From Spiro-02 sp034114085 (lineage in GTDB: Bacteria > Spirochaetota > Spirochaetia > Sphaerochaetales > Sphaerochaetaceae), in assembly GCA_034114085.1 (NCBI GenBank), contig JAXEWB010000040.1, positions 1 to 64,000 on the forward strand: a DNA stretch of 64,000 nt. The letters are read 5' to 3'. Below the pieces are notes generated by a model that was given only the letters and a program-made list of their open reading frames with translations, had not been told where the DNA came from and did no database searches. This document shows, in pieces, positions 1 to 8,518 of the stretch. Position numbers and translations under genes: made by a program. Positions within the stretch are counted from its first letter, which is position 1. Each line of letters starts with the position of its first letter.

Positions 1-626
1 AGCTTACACAGATGGCGGAAGAAGAGGGAGTCGATGCAGTCTCAGTGCTGACGCCAATGTTTATCTCTCCCAGTCAGAATGATTTGATAGAGCATTTCAA
101 AACTGTCGCCTCATGTACTGGTCTCCCTGTGATTCTCTACAACAATGTTCCCAGAACTGGTGTGAACATTGCGGTAAAGACAGTCGAGAAGCTTTCTGAA
201 ATCGACAACATCATCGGTATCAAGGACAGTTCCGGAAACTTTGACCTTACAAGTGAATACATCCGTGTTACGAAGGACAATCCATATTTCCATGTCCTGC
301 AGGGCAGGGACACGCATATCCTTGCGGGGCTTACATACGGTGCGACCGGGGCTATCGCCGCGACTTCGAACGTCGCTCCTGCGCTGGTCGTGTCGATCTA
401 TGAGAATTTCATGAAAGGAGACATGCCCGCCGCGCTCAATGCTCAATTTGAACTCGCCCCGCTGAGGATGGCGTTCTCTCTCGGCACGTTCCCGATGGTC
501 ATCAAAAGCGCGCTTGAAATGATTGGTATTCCCGCCGGTCCCTGTAAATCACCTGTCTATGACCTTACCGCTGCGGAGAAGGTGGAACTCAAGAAAGTTC
601 TTCTCGGCATGGGGCTTGTCAGATAG
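1..626 (+). CDS. DapA-family aldolase/dihydrodipicolinate synthase-like protein, 5'-truncated by the window
   Basis: The reading frame is open from the window edge, so only the C-terminal two thirds are visible (about 207 codons). The family is a class I (Schiff-base) TIM-barrel lyase that cleaves or condenses 2-oxo acids. The catalytic tyrosine sits in LYNNVPRTG and the Schiff-base lysine in IGIKDSSG; both are intact. The chain ends normally with a TAG at 624-626. Fourteen nt later comes the wreck of an iron-dependent alcohol dehydrogenase and then a DUF4867 gene, so the set probably served breakdown of a sugar or sugar acid rather than lysine synthesis. That role is inference; the substrate cannot be read from the sequence. 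Family assignment is firm; dapA itself is not claimed. Confidence 0.85.
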   Translation, partial: LTQMAEEEGVDAVSVLTPMFISPSQNDLIEHFKTVASCTGLPVILYNNVPRTGVNIAVKTVEKLSEIDNIIGIKDSSGNFDLTSEYIRVTKDNPYFHVLQGRDTHILAGLTYGATGAIAATSNVAPALVVSIYENFMKGDMPAALNAQFELAPLRMAFSLGTFPMVIKSALEMIGIPAGPCKSPVYDLTAAEKVELKKVLLGMGLVR

Positions 627-640
627 GAAGGAGTGTTCCT

Positions 641-887
641 ATGGATTATTTCAAGACTGCGTATGATTTGCTGAGGATGAAGTTCCCCGACTATACTCTC
701 CGACCTGCCGAAGTTCAGGGAAGAGACTCACATTCCGAGGGCGCTTGCCGCCGCCAAGGATCCTGATTTGCGGATGAAGCTTCAGAACATGCCGGTTCCG
801 ATGACTGCGAAAGATGTGGATGACTATATGGCTCCGATTCTTGAAGCCGCATGTACAGGATATCTTTCCAAGATAAAAGAGATGTAG
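641..887 (+). pseudogene. Remnant of an iron-containing alcohol dehydrogenase (internal deletion and frameshift)
   Basis: A good ribosome site (GGAAGGAG) precedes the ATG at 641, and the first codons read MDYFKTAYDLLRMKF. From about 696 the sensible reading moves to another frame and continues to the TAG at 885-887. It includes KFREETHIPRALAAAKDP and KLQNMPVPMTAKDVDDYM, which I recognise as the typical C-terminus of iron-containing alcohol dehydrogenases (family length about 380 residues). So roughly the first dozen and last 60 residues survive, with the catalytic core deleted. The family assignment rests on remembered C-terminal signatures, so it is moderate. The gene cannot be functional. 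Confidence 0.5.
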
Positions 888-915
888 CCTTTGGGGGCAC
901 GTAAGGGAGGAGAAA

Positions 916-1551
916 ATGAAAATCCATTCGGTCTTTGATAGTGAGTTCACTGCATACGGGACGGTCGCCGAAGGATATGACACCGTAGCGCTTGTAGCTG
1001 AGATGGAAAAAATCGCGATGCCGGAGGTCGGCACCGAATATCTTCCGTCAATCAAGGAACTGGAAGCGTGCGCGGTCTTTTCCGATTTTGAAACGAGGGG
1101 ATTCGGAGCGCTTCCGGCGCAACTTGGTCTGTGTTGGGGATATAATACGAGGCTCAACTGCCTTGAATACCATCGTTCGAGCGAGTTCAATGTCGGAACC
1201 GATGATTTCATTCTCCTCCTTGCGCATCAAGATGAGATTCGCGATGGCGTGGTAGATTCTTCTTGTGTAAAGGCGTTCCGTGTTCCGGCGGGAGTGGTCG
1301 TGGAAGTGTACGCCACTACGTTGCATTATGCTCCGTGTCAGGTGGGTTCCAAAGGCTTCCGTGTGGCAGTGGCGCTGCCTGCCGGGACGAATACGGAACT
1401 CCCGACTGTTGTCCGCGAATGTGGTGAGGACCGGAGGCTTACCGCCCGTAACAAGTGGCTGTTGCCGCACCCGGATTCAAAGCCGGCTCAAAATGGCGTG
1501 CCGGTAGGCATCTGTGGCGCTAACATCGATGTGGCGGAGTATTTGCGTTGA
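916..1551 (+). CDS. DUF4867 family protein
   Basis: A protein of 211 residues with a strong GGGAGGAG ribosome site before the ATG at 916. It reads as a soluble, mostly beta cupin-like protein without signal peptide or membrane segments. The LHYAPC segment and a C-terminal NKWLLPHPDS block match what I recall of the DUF4867 family, which often lies beside sugar catabolic genes. No catalytic role is established. Here it follows an aldolase and a broken alcohol dehydrogenase gene on the same strand, which fits a carbohydrate role. That is context only. Confidence 0.65.
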   Translation: MKIHSVFDSEFTAYGTVAEGYDTVALVAEMEKIAMPEVGTEYLPSIKELEACAVFSDFETRGFGALPAQLGLCWGYNTRLNCLEYHRSSEFNVGTDDFILLLAHQDEIRDGVVDSSCVKAFRVPAGVVVEVYATTLHYAPCQVGSKGFRVAVALPAGTNTELPTVVRECGEDRRLTARNKWLLPHPDSKPAQNGVPVGICGANIDVAEYLR

Positions 1552-1593
1552 GCTTATACGAATGAATGTAAGAAAACGGAGGGTGCCGCGACG

Positions 1594-2118
1594 ATGTGTG
1601 AAGGCTTCATATTGGAGACGGAGCGACTTGTCCTCCGGAAGCTCAAAGTGACGGACTATGCCGACCTCTGCGACATCCTCCAGGATCCAGAAGCGATGTA
1701 TGCCTACGAAGGTGCTTTTACGGATGAAGAAGTACGGCTGTGGTTGGACAGACAGTTGCTGCGTTATGCCGATGATGGATTTGGGCTATGGGCCGTAATC
1801 TCAAAGGAAACCGGCGACTTTCTTGGGCAATGCGGGTTGACGATGCAGGATTGCGCAGGTAGGCGGGTGGTTGAAGTCGGCTACCTGTACAAGCGTCGTT
1901 ATTGGGGGCGGGGCTATGCCTCCGAGTCGGCAGTCGGTTGCAGGGAGTATGCTTTCAATGTTTTGGGCGTGCCGGAAGTCTACTCCATCATCCGTGACAA
2001 CAACCTGCCTTCCCAGCGGGTTGCGCAACGGAACGGGATGTCCGCGGTGAATCGCTTTGTAAAGCATTACCGGGGGATCGACATGCCGCATGTCGTCTAT
2101 ATGGTTCGCAATATATAA
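1594..2118 (+). CDS. GNAT acetyltransferase, RimJ/RimL type
   Basis: A 174-residue protein. It starts with the typical LETERLVLRKL strand of RimJ/RimL-like N-acetyltransferases and carries the acetyl-CoA loop as YWGRGYASE (the R/Q-x-x-G-x-G/A signature), followed by NLPSQRVAQRNGM, the conserved Asn/Ser helix near the C-terminus. The family transfers acetyl from acetyl-CoA to an N-terminus, amino acid or small amine; the substrate cannot be predicted. A GGAGGG ribosome site lies about 11 nt before the ATG at 1594. It lies 42 nt after the DUF4867 gene and may be cotranscribed, but a functional link is not evident. Confidence 0.85.
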   Translation: MCEGFILETERLVLRKLKVTDYADLCDILQDPEAMYAYEGAFTDEEVRLWLDRQLLRYADDGFGLWAVISKETGDFLGQCGLTMQDCAGRRVVEVGYLYKRRYWGRGYASESAVGCREYAFNVLGVPEVYSIIRDNNLPSQRVAQRNGMSAVNRFVKHYRGIDMPHVVYMVRNI

Positions 2119-2446
2119 CACTCTGTTCACACCCAATCGGCATGATGCGTATGGATGCCGATACCTAAAGCAAGGTGAAGTGAACGACTTTCAAACCTCT
2201 TTGACTGAATAAGCGCTTATACTATTGATTGTCGACTTTCAGAACAGTCCATGAAAAGGCTTTCGTCCTATCGTCGTCGTTATTTCCATGAATTTTGTTC
2301 ATAGTCATTGCGATTTGTTGAAAAAATCGCAATGAAAATTATGATATGCTCAAAAAATCATCAATATTTCTTTTATCATTGCAATTATTGTAGAAAAAAA
2401 TTATGATATGCACAAAAAATAAATATAAAATCATTGGAGGTGTTCT
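2119..2446. promoter_or_regulatory. Promoter region of diaminopropionate ammonia-lyase, with a 12-bp inverted repeat and a direct repeat
   Basis: This 328-nt gene-free stretch contains a perfect inverted repeat (arms 2305-2316 and 2324-2335, TCATTGCGATTT and its complement, 7-nt spacer) not followed by a T-run. That favours a protein-binding site or mRNA structure over a terminator. It then holds two near-identical AT-rich boxes of about 20 nt containing ATGATATGC, starting at 2335 and 2397 (62 bp apart). The second ends just before the ribosome site. I read these as operators for the downstream gene; the regulator is unknown. Confidence 0.4.
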
Positions 2447-3691
2447 ATGGATAAGGACACGCCGGAATTCGACTGGATTTTGAGAAGACATGAACACAAG
2501 GATCTTACTACTGCCCGAGACATGTTCTCGATTGAGACAAGTCGTATCGCAAAGGCGTTTCATCGCCAGATACCGGGGTACAAGCAGACTCCGTTGCGTG
2601 CGTTGCCTAATCTTGCGTCCATGCTTTCCATCGGGGGAATATATGTAAAGGACGAGGCGCAGCGCCTTGAACTCAACAGCTTCAAGATTCTTGGCGGGTC
2701 TTTCGCCATCTATCGGTATATCCAGAAACTGCTTGGGATTCCCGACAGCAAGATGACCTACGATTATCTGATCAGCAAGGAATGCCATGACAGGCTGGGT
2801 ACTATTACATTCGCCTCCGCCACCGACGGCAACCATGGCCGCGGTGTTGCCTGGGCGGCGAGGAAGCTGGGGCACAACTGCGTCATCTATGTCCACAAGG
2901 ATACGTCTCAGGCGCGTATCGATGCGATACGCGGATATGGCGCGGTAGTGAAGATCATCGATGGAAACTATGATGACGCGGTCCGGCAGGTCAGCGTCGA
3001 TGCGGAAAAAAACGGATGGGTGATCATCTCTGATACCTCCTGGCCCGGATATGCCGAAGTACCGACGTGGATCATGCAGGGGTATACTACCATGATGCTC
3101 GAAATTCAGGAACAGTTCGCTGGGCTTGGTATCGTCAGGCCGACACATGTATTCGTGCAAGCTGGGGTGGGAGCGCTCGCCGCGGCGGTCATTGGATTCT
3201 ATTCTGTATTGTTTCCTGAGGATCCTCCAAAGTTCATCGTTGTGGAACCAGACAAAGCTCCGTGCCTTTTCTACAGTGCAAAGGTTAATGACGGGGTGCC
3301 CCATCCCGTTGACGGCGACCTCGATACCATCATGGCCGGCCTGGCCTGTGGTGAACCTTCGCCAATCGCTTGGTCTGTACTGAAGGAATGCGCCGATGTA
3401 TTCATGCAGGTTCCCGATTATGTCGCAGCCCGCGGAATGCGTATTCTAGCTACTCCCCTGAAGGGTGATCCGTTCGTCATTTCGGGCGAATCCGGCGCAG
3501 TCACGCTGGGCGCCTGTTACTCCTTGCTGACGGAAAACGGCGGTCGGGAGTTGAAGGATTTCCTCCAGCTTGGCTCTGACAGTCAGGTACTGTTCATCAA
3601 TACGGAAGGCAATACGGATCCGGTTCGCTTCCGTCAGATACTGTGGGATGGTTGTGATCCCGTCCCCAGGAAATACTGGACGAAACGGTGA
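2447..3691 (+). CDS. dpaL: Diaminopropionate ammonia-lyase (PLP fold type II)
   Basis: A 414-residue PLP enzyme that converts 2,3-diaminopropionate to pyruvate and ammonia. The PLP lysine is K80 in LNSFKILGGSFA. The N-terminal segment GYKQTPLRALPNLA, the TDGNHGRG phosphate-contact segment and SDTSWPGYAEVPTWIMQGY are typical of the YgeX/DpaL family. Length (about 400) and start (GGAGG at -8) fit the family. It stands alone, with a terminator about 70 nt after its stop, so it is monocistronic. In other bacteria the enzyme often lies in purine or amino-acid fermentation clusters; nothing of that kind is adjacent here. Two repeated AT-rich boxes upstream suggest specific control. Confidence 0.9.
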   Translation: MDKDTPEFDWILRRHEHKDLTTARDMFSIETSRIAKAFHRQIPGYKQTPLRALPNLASMLSIGGIYVKDEAQRLELNSFKILGGSFAIYRYIQKLLGIPDSKMTYDYLISKECHDRLGTITFASATDGNHGRGVAWAARKLGHNCVIYVHKDTSQARIDAIRGYGAVVKIIDGNYDDAVRQVSVDAEKNGWVIISDTSWPGYAEVPTWIMQGYTTMMLEIQEQFAGLGIVRPTHVFVQAGVGALAAAVIGFYSVLFPEDPPKFIVVEPDKAPCLFYSAKVNDGVPHPVDGDLDTIMAGLACGEPSPIAWSVLKECADVFMQVPDYVAARGMRILATPLKGDPFVISGESGAVTLGACYSLLTENGGRELKDFLQLGSDSQVLFINTEGNTDPVRFRQILWDGCDPVPRKYWTKR

Positions 3692-3763
3692 TTTCTACCC
3701 AACTTGTGAAATGAAAATATAGGAGCGGGTTTACCTCTCCCCTTGTTTTCTGATTAGGGCTAT

Positions 3764-3804
3764 GCCGCCTGTTCCTCGACGACGGGAGCAGGCGGCGTTT
3801 TTTT
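3764..3804 (+). terminator. Rho-independent terminator after dpaL
   Basis: GCCGCCTGTTCC pairs with GGGAGCAGGCGGC around a short loop, followed at once by GTTTTTTT. It lies about 70 nt after the dpaL stop. Confidence 0.8.
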
Positions 3805-4031
3805 GCGCCGGTTTATACGGTCGGGGTTGCAAAGATGCGCTTGTCCGTTGCATCATGCAATTTCTGTTTCGTCGTTAATTTTTTTGCTTTGCTTCTTTTA
3901 TGTCGGAGCTACCTGTCGTCTACGTCCTGCTTGCCGGCACTATCCATCGCCCACATCCCATACCTGTAGTTTAGGTTTTGCCTGTTCCGTGCTTCAAGCT
4001 CTATGCACATGTCCATCATCCCATAACTATG

Positions 4032-4060
4032 TTGACACCAACATACACCAAACATACGAC
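4032..4060 (+). promoter_or_regulatory. Candidate promoter for the lipoprotein hydrolase
   Basis: A perfect TTGACA (4032-4037) is followed after 17 nt by a weak TACGAC. The start codon is about 80 nt downstream. No gene is supported in 3805-4142. The copy of a 21-nt dispersed repeat at 3908-3928 lies here too. Confidence 0.35.
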
Positions 4061-4142
4061 AATAAGCCATGCGCTTTTCAGAGGCTTGGAGAACTCCACC
4101 CGACGTAGTATCATGGTACAACCAGCATCGGGGAGGTGTTTC

Positions 4143-5699
4143 ATGAAAAAAATATGGCTGACTTTCACAGGCATCCTGTGCATTGCATTGGCTATAACCT
4201 TGGTGGCTTGTTCTACGACTACGGAATCACAGACGACGGACTACAACATCGGCCCGGCGAGCCAAGCTGATGACGCAAAACAGGTCAGCAGTTCGGTGGT
4301 TCATACCAACGGTTCGGAGCGCATTGATGGCGCGACAGAACACATTGGCGATACTTCGGGGCTTTATGGCGTTTGGGAAGGTACCATTGAGGCTGGCGGA
4401 GCCTCCATCCTGCTCCAGTTCGCCATAGCTCCTGACGAAACCGGCGACTATCAGGCGAAACTGACCATACCGCAGCAGATGACGGCGAACCTCCCCTGCT
4501 CATCCATGACGATAGATGCGGAAGCGGTTACAATAGCATTCGACTATCTCGATACCAGCCTCAGCCTTCGGATGGACAACGCGCAAATGCCCCAAAGGCT
4601 GACGGGCATCTACCGCCAGGGAGGGGAATATCCCCTGACGCTCAACAAAACGGAACTTGACCCACTGACATTCAATCGCAGGCCGCAGGATCCGATATCG
4701 CCATATCCCTATATTTGTGAGGATATCACCTTCCCACAGATGATTGACCAGTTTACCATGGCGGGGACCGTCACCAGACCAGACGATGACCAAAAGCATC
4801 CCGCAGTCGTGCTGATTTCCGGTTCCGGCAGCCAAGACCGTAACGAAGAACTGATGAACCACCGACCATTCCTCGTTCTTGCCGACGCATTGACGAGAGC
4901 CGGCTATGCGGTACTACGGTACGATGACCGCGGCTATGGTCTTTCAGAAGGGAATCCACTGACGGCGACCACGCTGGAAATAGCAGACGATGCATCGTCC
5001 GCGCTGGATTGGCTGAAAGGACAACCATATGTGGATGTATCGCGATTGTTCGCCATCGGGCATAGCGAAGGCGGTATCATCGCCCCGATATTGGCTTCAT
5101 ACAGAAACGACCTCGCGGGCATCGTCATGCTGGCGGGGACGGGTGTTCCAGGAAAAACGATATCCCTCTACCAGTCGAAAGCCATCAACATGGCGGCGGG
5201 GATACCCGAAGAAATCACCGATCTGCTGAATTCACTCAGCGACCGCATGTTCAGCATCGCGACCGATACGTCCAAAACAGAGGAACAACGGATGGCAGAG
5301 CTTCTGGATGTCGTCCAGAACAGCCCGGAACAGGTACGCCCCATGATGAAAGCGGCGGTCGCTGGATTGCCCCAATTGTTCCAGCCATGGCAACAGACCT
5401 TCCTGACGCTCGACCCGGCGACATATCTCCGGCAGGTGGCTATCCCCGTCCTCGTGCTGAACGGCGACAAGGATTTTCAGGTTCCTGCGGATCTGAATAT
5501 TCCAGCCATAACGCGGGCGATTGAAGAGAGTTCCCACCCTGACTACAAGGTAATCGTCTATGAAAATCTCAATCATCTGTTTCAACCCTGCAAGACAGGC
5601 ATGATGAACGAATACTATCAGATTGAGACAACGATAGCCCCGCAAGTCATAGACGATATTATTCAATGGCTGGATAATGTCTGTGGGACATCAAACTAG
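4143..5699 (+). CDS. Alpha/beta hydrolase lipoprotein
   Basis: A 518-residue secreted hydrolase. I chose the ATG at 4143 because GGGAGGTG lies 7 nt upstream and the protein then begins with a lipoprotein signal, MKKIWLTF...ITLVACSTT, with Cys at the lipobox. Residues 55-190 form a beta-rich N-terminal domain. The C-terminal part is an alpha/beta hydrolase with the oxyanion region VVLISGSGSQDRNE, the nucleophile elbow GHSEGG and a histidine in NLNHLFQ near the end; an aspartate in VLNGDKDFQV completes the triad. The family includes peptidases and esterases; the substrate is unknown. It stands alone, convergent with the MFS gene. Confidence 0.85.
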   Translation: MKKIWLTFTGILCIALAITLVACSTTTESQTTDYNIGPASQADDAKQVSSSVVHTNGSERIDGATEHIGDTSGLYGVWEGTIEAGGASILLQFAIAPDETGDYQAKLTIPQQMTANLPCSSMTIDAEAVTIAFDYLDTSLSLRMDNAQMPQRLTGIYRQGGEYPLTLNKTELDPLTFNRRPQDPISPYPYICEDITFPQMIDQFTMAGTVTRPDDDQKHPAVVLISGSGSQDRNEELMNHRPFLVLADALTRAGYAVLRYDDRGYGLSEGNPLTATTLEIADDASSALDWLKGQPYVDVSRLFAIGHSEGGIIAPILASYRNDLAGIVMLAGTGVPGKTISLYQSKAINMAAGIPEEITDLLNSLSDRMFSIATDTSKTEEQRMAELLDVVQNSPEQVRPMMKAAVAGLPQLFQPWQQTFLTLDPATYLRQVAIPVLVLNGDKDFQVPADLNIPAITRAIEESSHPDYKVIVYENLNHLFQPCKTGMMNEYYQIETTIAPQVIDDIIQWLDNVCGTSN

Positions 5700-5754
5700 A
5701 CGGAACGCTACGGCCTTATAGCTGATTCAGGGGCGGGCAGGAACCTAGATTCCA

Positions 5755-7065
5755 TCACATGAGATGGACAATCTCTTTCTTGACCGCTTCCTGAAGACGT
5801 TCATCCTCCGTAATGATTACCGGAGATTCCTTGAGCCGCATCAGGATGAACACCCCCACCACACCAAAAACCAACATGACAAGCAGTTCAATCCGAAGGT
5901 ACGCGCCCCCCTGTAGCGTGGTGAACAGGACAAGAAACACCCCTATGAATTCCGAGTTCAACGAAAACAGTCCCTGGGAGACGGTCTCCGCAACTGGATG
6001 GCTCAGCTCGGCCGCATACTGATATCCCAAAGGACCAGCGCCCATGAGAAAAAACCCCAACAGACTCGCCCCTATCAGGGTAATCGTCTGGGCAGAAAAC
6101 ACCCAGAACGATAGCGCGGATGAAAACGTCAACAGTACCCCAGCGGGAATCGCACCGATGCCACAGATGACCAGAAACAATTTTCGTTTACGATACCTGT
6201 CGCTCAGACCAGGAATCAACAACGCTCCAAGCATACCGCCGCAGAGCATGACCACCCCTACAATCGCATTCGAATTCTGGAATCCAGTCAAGGCGCTAAC
6301 ACTATCGACCTTAACGAGCAAGGTGATGAAATGCGCCCACCCCAGACTAAAGACAATCATCAACCCAACAAAAGAAGGATTATGGAACATCGATTTATAG
6401 GATTTTCTGAACGCAGTCGGTTCAACAGGTTCGAACGAAGCGGGGGTCGGAGGCTTTTCCCTGATCAGCACCCCACCGAGAAGCGCCATTACGGAACAAC
6501 CGACGCCGTATACCATCATCAACCGGTCTATACCGGTCCCGTAGTCACTGGTCCCGTAGTTCGTTCCGACCATCAACGGAGAAAATATCATGACCAGCCC
6601 CAACGCCAGGTATTGGGAGAAAGAAACCAGTCCTATGGCAAAGCCACGATCTCTCAGGGGGAACCAGCGCGTTCCGACGGTCGTCACACTGTTGAGTATC
6701 AAGGGTCGAGCGAACGCAAGCAGAATCTGAAACCCCACGACGGCCCTAAAGTCAGTCGACACGAACCATTTGCCGAGGCTTCCTATAATGACCATACCGG
6801 CGGCGATACGCAGGCTGACGACAATACCGAACCTGTTGATGATATATGATGCGGGAATACTGGCAAGCACAAACACAATCATATAGACCAATGCAAGAAA
6901 ATCAATGTTGAAGAATGACGTAGAATTGAACTGCCCTTGATAGAAGACGCCAGCCGCTCTGACTACGGGAGCCAGCGCCAGCCAATGCAGTTCCACGGAG
7001 AGTGTCAAGAACATCAAGGCGACAAGGATGAGCCATCTATATTTATATGCCCGTACACTTTTCAT
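5755..7065 (-). CDS. Major facilitator superfamily transporter
   Basis: A 436-residue protein with about 12 hydrophobic segments, a polytopic inner-membrane carrier. The start HWLALAPVVRAAGVFY and the loop DRYRKRKLF between halves (the G-x-x-x-D-R-Y-R-K-x-K variant of the MFS loop) support the family. The start is uncertain: ATG at 7065 has GGTGG about 9 nt upstream, while ATG at 7080 and TTG at 7095 are in frame with weaker signals. The substrate is unknown; the N-terminal pattern loosely recalls FLVCR-like carriers, but that is not firm. It is divergent from the nitroreductase gene and has no operon partner. Confidence 0.8.
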   Translation of the reverse strand: MKSVRAYKYRWLILVALMFLTLSVELHWLALAPVVRAAGVFYQGQFNSTSFFNIDFLALVYMIVFVLASIPASYIINRFGIVVSLRIAAGMVIIGSLGKWFVSTDFRAVVGFQILLAFARPLILNSVTTVGTRWFPLRDRGFAIGLVSFSQYLALGLVMIFSPLMVGTNYGTSDYGTGIDRLMMVYGVGCSVMALLGGVLIREKPPTPASFEPVEPTAFRKSYKSMFHNPSFVGLMIVFSLGWAHFITLLVKVDSVSALTGFQNSNAIVGVVMLCGGMLGALLIPGLSDRYRKRKLFLVICGIGAIPAGVLLTFSSALSFWVFSAQTITLIGASLLGFFLMGAGPLGYQYAAELSHPVAETVSQGLFSLNSEFIGVFLVLFTTLQGGAYLRIELLVMLVFGVVGVFILMRLKESPVIITEDERLQEAVKKEIVHLM

Positions 7066-7080
7066 GGCATCTACCACCAT

Positions 7081-7511
7081 ATCAAGCGAAATCAAACCGT
7101 TACTATATTACCCCAAACCCAAAAGATTGTACACAACAACGGAGAAGCACCCATGGAGACTCCAAGAAATGATTGAAAATTTCGCTATTGGATAATATTG
7201 CGATATACAGAACCTGTCACCCCAGTCAGTACCAGTCGTCAAGAAAGCGTCACCTGGCGTGCGCCAGGCAGTACACGAAAGTGTTTCCTGACATACTCCG
7301 GTAGAACACAAACGCATTACCATATTAGGGCTTATATCACGGTATAGGCGATGCCAGCGATATGACCGGCACCCCAGCGACATGGACGATATAAAAAGTT
7401 ACTGTTGAAAGGAGGGCTTTTCAAATTGACGCAAGGTGCGGATGATTGCCATAATGTAGTCGAATCGCCAGATTGTAATGATGAGGGACGGAGCGCCCAG
7501 GAGTGCAGACA
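7081..7511 (+). promoter_or_regulatory. Intergenic region with nitroreductase promoter
   Basis: No gene is supported here. TTGACG at 7426-7431 and CATAAT at 7450-7455 (18-nt spacing) make a good promoter for the nitroreductase gene. A perfect hairpin, CCTGGCG-TG-CGCCAGG at 7253-7268, has no T-run and is of unknown purpose. Confidence 0.4.
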
Positions 7512-8309
7512 ATGAAAGACACCTTGACCACGATACACAACCGCAGATCCATTAGGGCATATGCCGACCGTCCCATATCAAAAGAGGATGTAACTACGCT
7601 CAAGGAGGCGACATTGCGCGCTCCATCGGCAGGAAACATGCTCTATTACTCCGTCATTGAGGCAAAGGACCAGCGAGTAAAAGACAAACTAGCCATATAT
7701 TGCGACAACCAGCCGATGATTGCGAAAGCCCCGTTGGTATGGGTGTTCCTCGCGGATACCCAGAAATGGGTGAACTATTTCAAAGAAGGGGGCTCGGTGG
7801 CGAAAGGAGAGCAGAAAGGAACGGCGACTTGGCGCAAACCGGGGCTGGGGGACATGCACTTGTGCATGCAGGATGCGATTATCGCAGCGCAGACCGCTGT
7901 ACTCGCCGCGGAGGCGATGGGGATCGGCTCCTGCTATATCGGGGACATCATCGAACATTATGAGGAAGTCCGCGACCTGCTTGACTTGAAGCAATATACG
8001 ATCCCCGCCTGTATGGTCATATTCGGTTACCCAAAGAACCCGGAGAATAAGGTTGAGCTAAAAAAACGTTGCCCAGCGTCAAGCGTATTCATGACGGACC
8101 GCTATGAAGAACCGCATCTTCCTGAGCTGCAACAAGCGTATGGAGAACTTGAGAACGACATGCGCCTTCATAATCGTCTGCCATTCAACGACACCGGTTC
8201 AATCGCCGACTTTTACTATTTTCGCAAGTACACCAGCAATTTCATGGAAGAGATGAACAGGTCGGCAAAAACTTTCATGGACCGTTGGAACGGCCCGGAA
8301 GAATACTGA
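7512..8309 (+). CDS. Nitroreductase family protein (FMN-dependent)
   Basis: A 265-residue FMN oxidoreductase. The start HNRRSIRAYADRPISKEDV is the classic nitroreductase N-terminus, with the RRSIR phosphate-binding arginines. AALRAPSAGN-type binding residues appear as EATLRAPSAGNML, and GIGSCYIGDI is the central FMN segment. I prefer the ATG at 7512, because AGGAG ends 8 nt before it, over the in-frame GTG at 7503 that overlaps the ribosome site. The C-terminal 60 residues (KTFMDRWN) are longer than in the smallest members. The physiological substrate (nitroaromatic, quinone or flavin) cannot be told. Confidence 0.88.
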   Translation: MKDTLTTIHNRRSIRAYADRPISKEDVTTLKEATLRAPSAGNMLYYSVIEAKDQRVKDKLAIYCDNQPMIAKAPLVWVFLADTQKWVNYFKEGGSVAKGEQKGTATWRKPGLGDMHLCMQDAIIAAQTAVLAAEAMGIGSCYIGDIIEHYEEVRDLLDLKQYTIPACMVIFGYPKNPENKVELKKRCPASSVFMTDRYEEPHLPELQQAYGELENDMRLHNRLPFNDTGSIADFYYFRKYTSNFMEEMNRSAKTFMDRWNGPEEY

Positions 8310-8518
8310 CGTTCCAATACCAAGCCGCTCAAAACGTCATTGAGCGACAATACATCGGCCGCCCCGAGCCGCAGATGAATGCAAGGATGGTTCATCAGCC
8401 TTGCGGCAGTATCTCTTGTATATTTTTCTCCTAATAGGATGGCATCGGTTTCGTCTTCGACCAGCAGGACTTTGGTATCTAGATTATTCGGGCGGACTCC
8501 CCCATTATCTTAAATCAA
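8310..8518 (-). other. Gene-free stretch with a possible minus-strand coding remnant
   Basis: No intact gene. On the minus strand a frame without stops runs from about 8512 to 8218, reading KVLLVEDETDAILLGEKY and then ARLMNHPCIHLRLGAADV. It lacks an ATG at its beginning and runs into the nitroreductase 3' end. The amino-acid composition is protein-like, so it may be the tail of a lost gene; it may equally be chance. Confidence 0.2.

Noticed and set aside
3978..4142. Extended N-terminus of the hydrolase lipoprotein
   Set aside because: The ATG at 4143 has a ribosome site and begins a clean lipoprotein signal; the extension runs through the presumed promoter.
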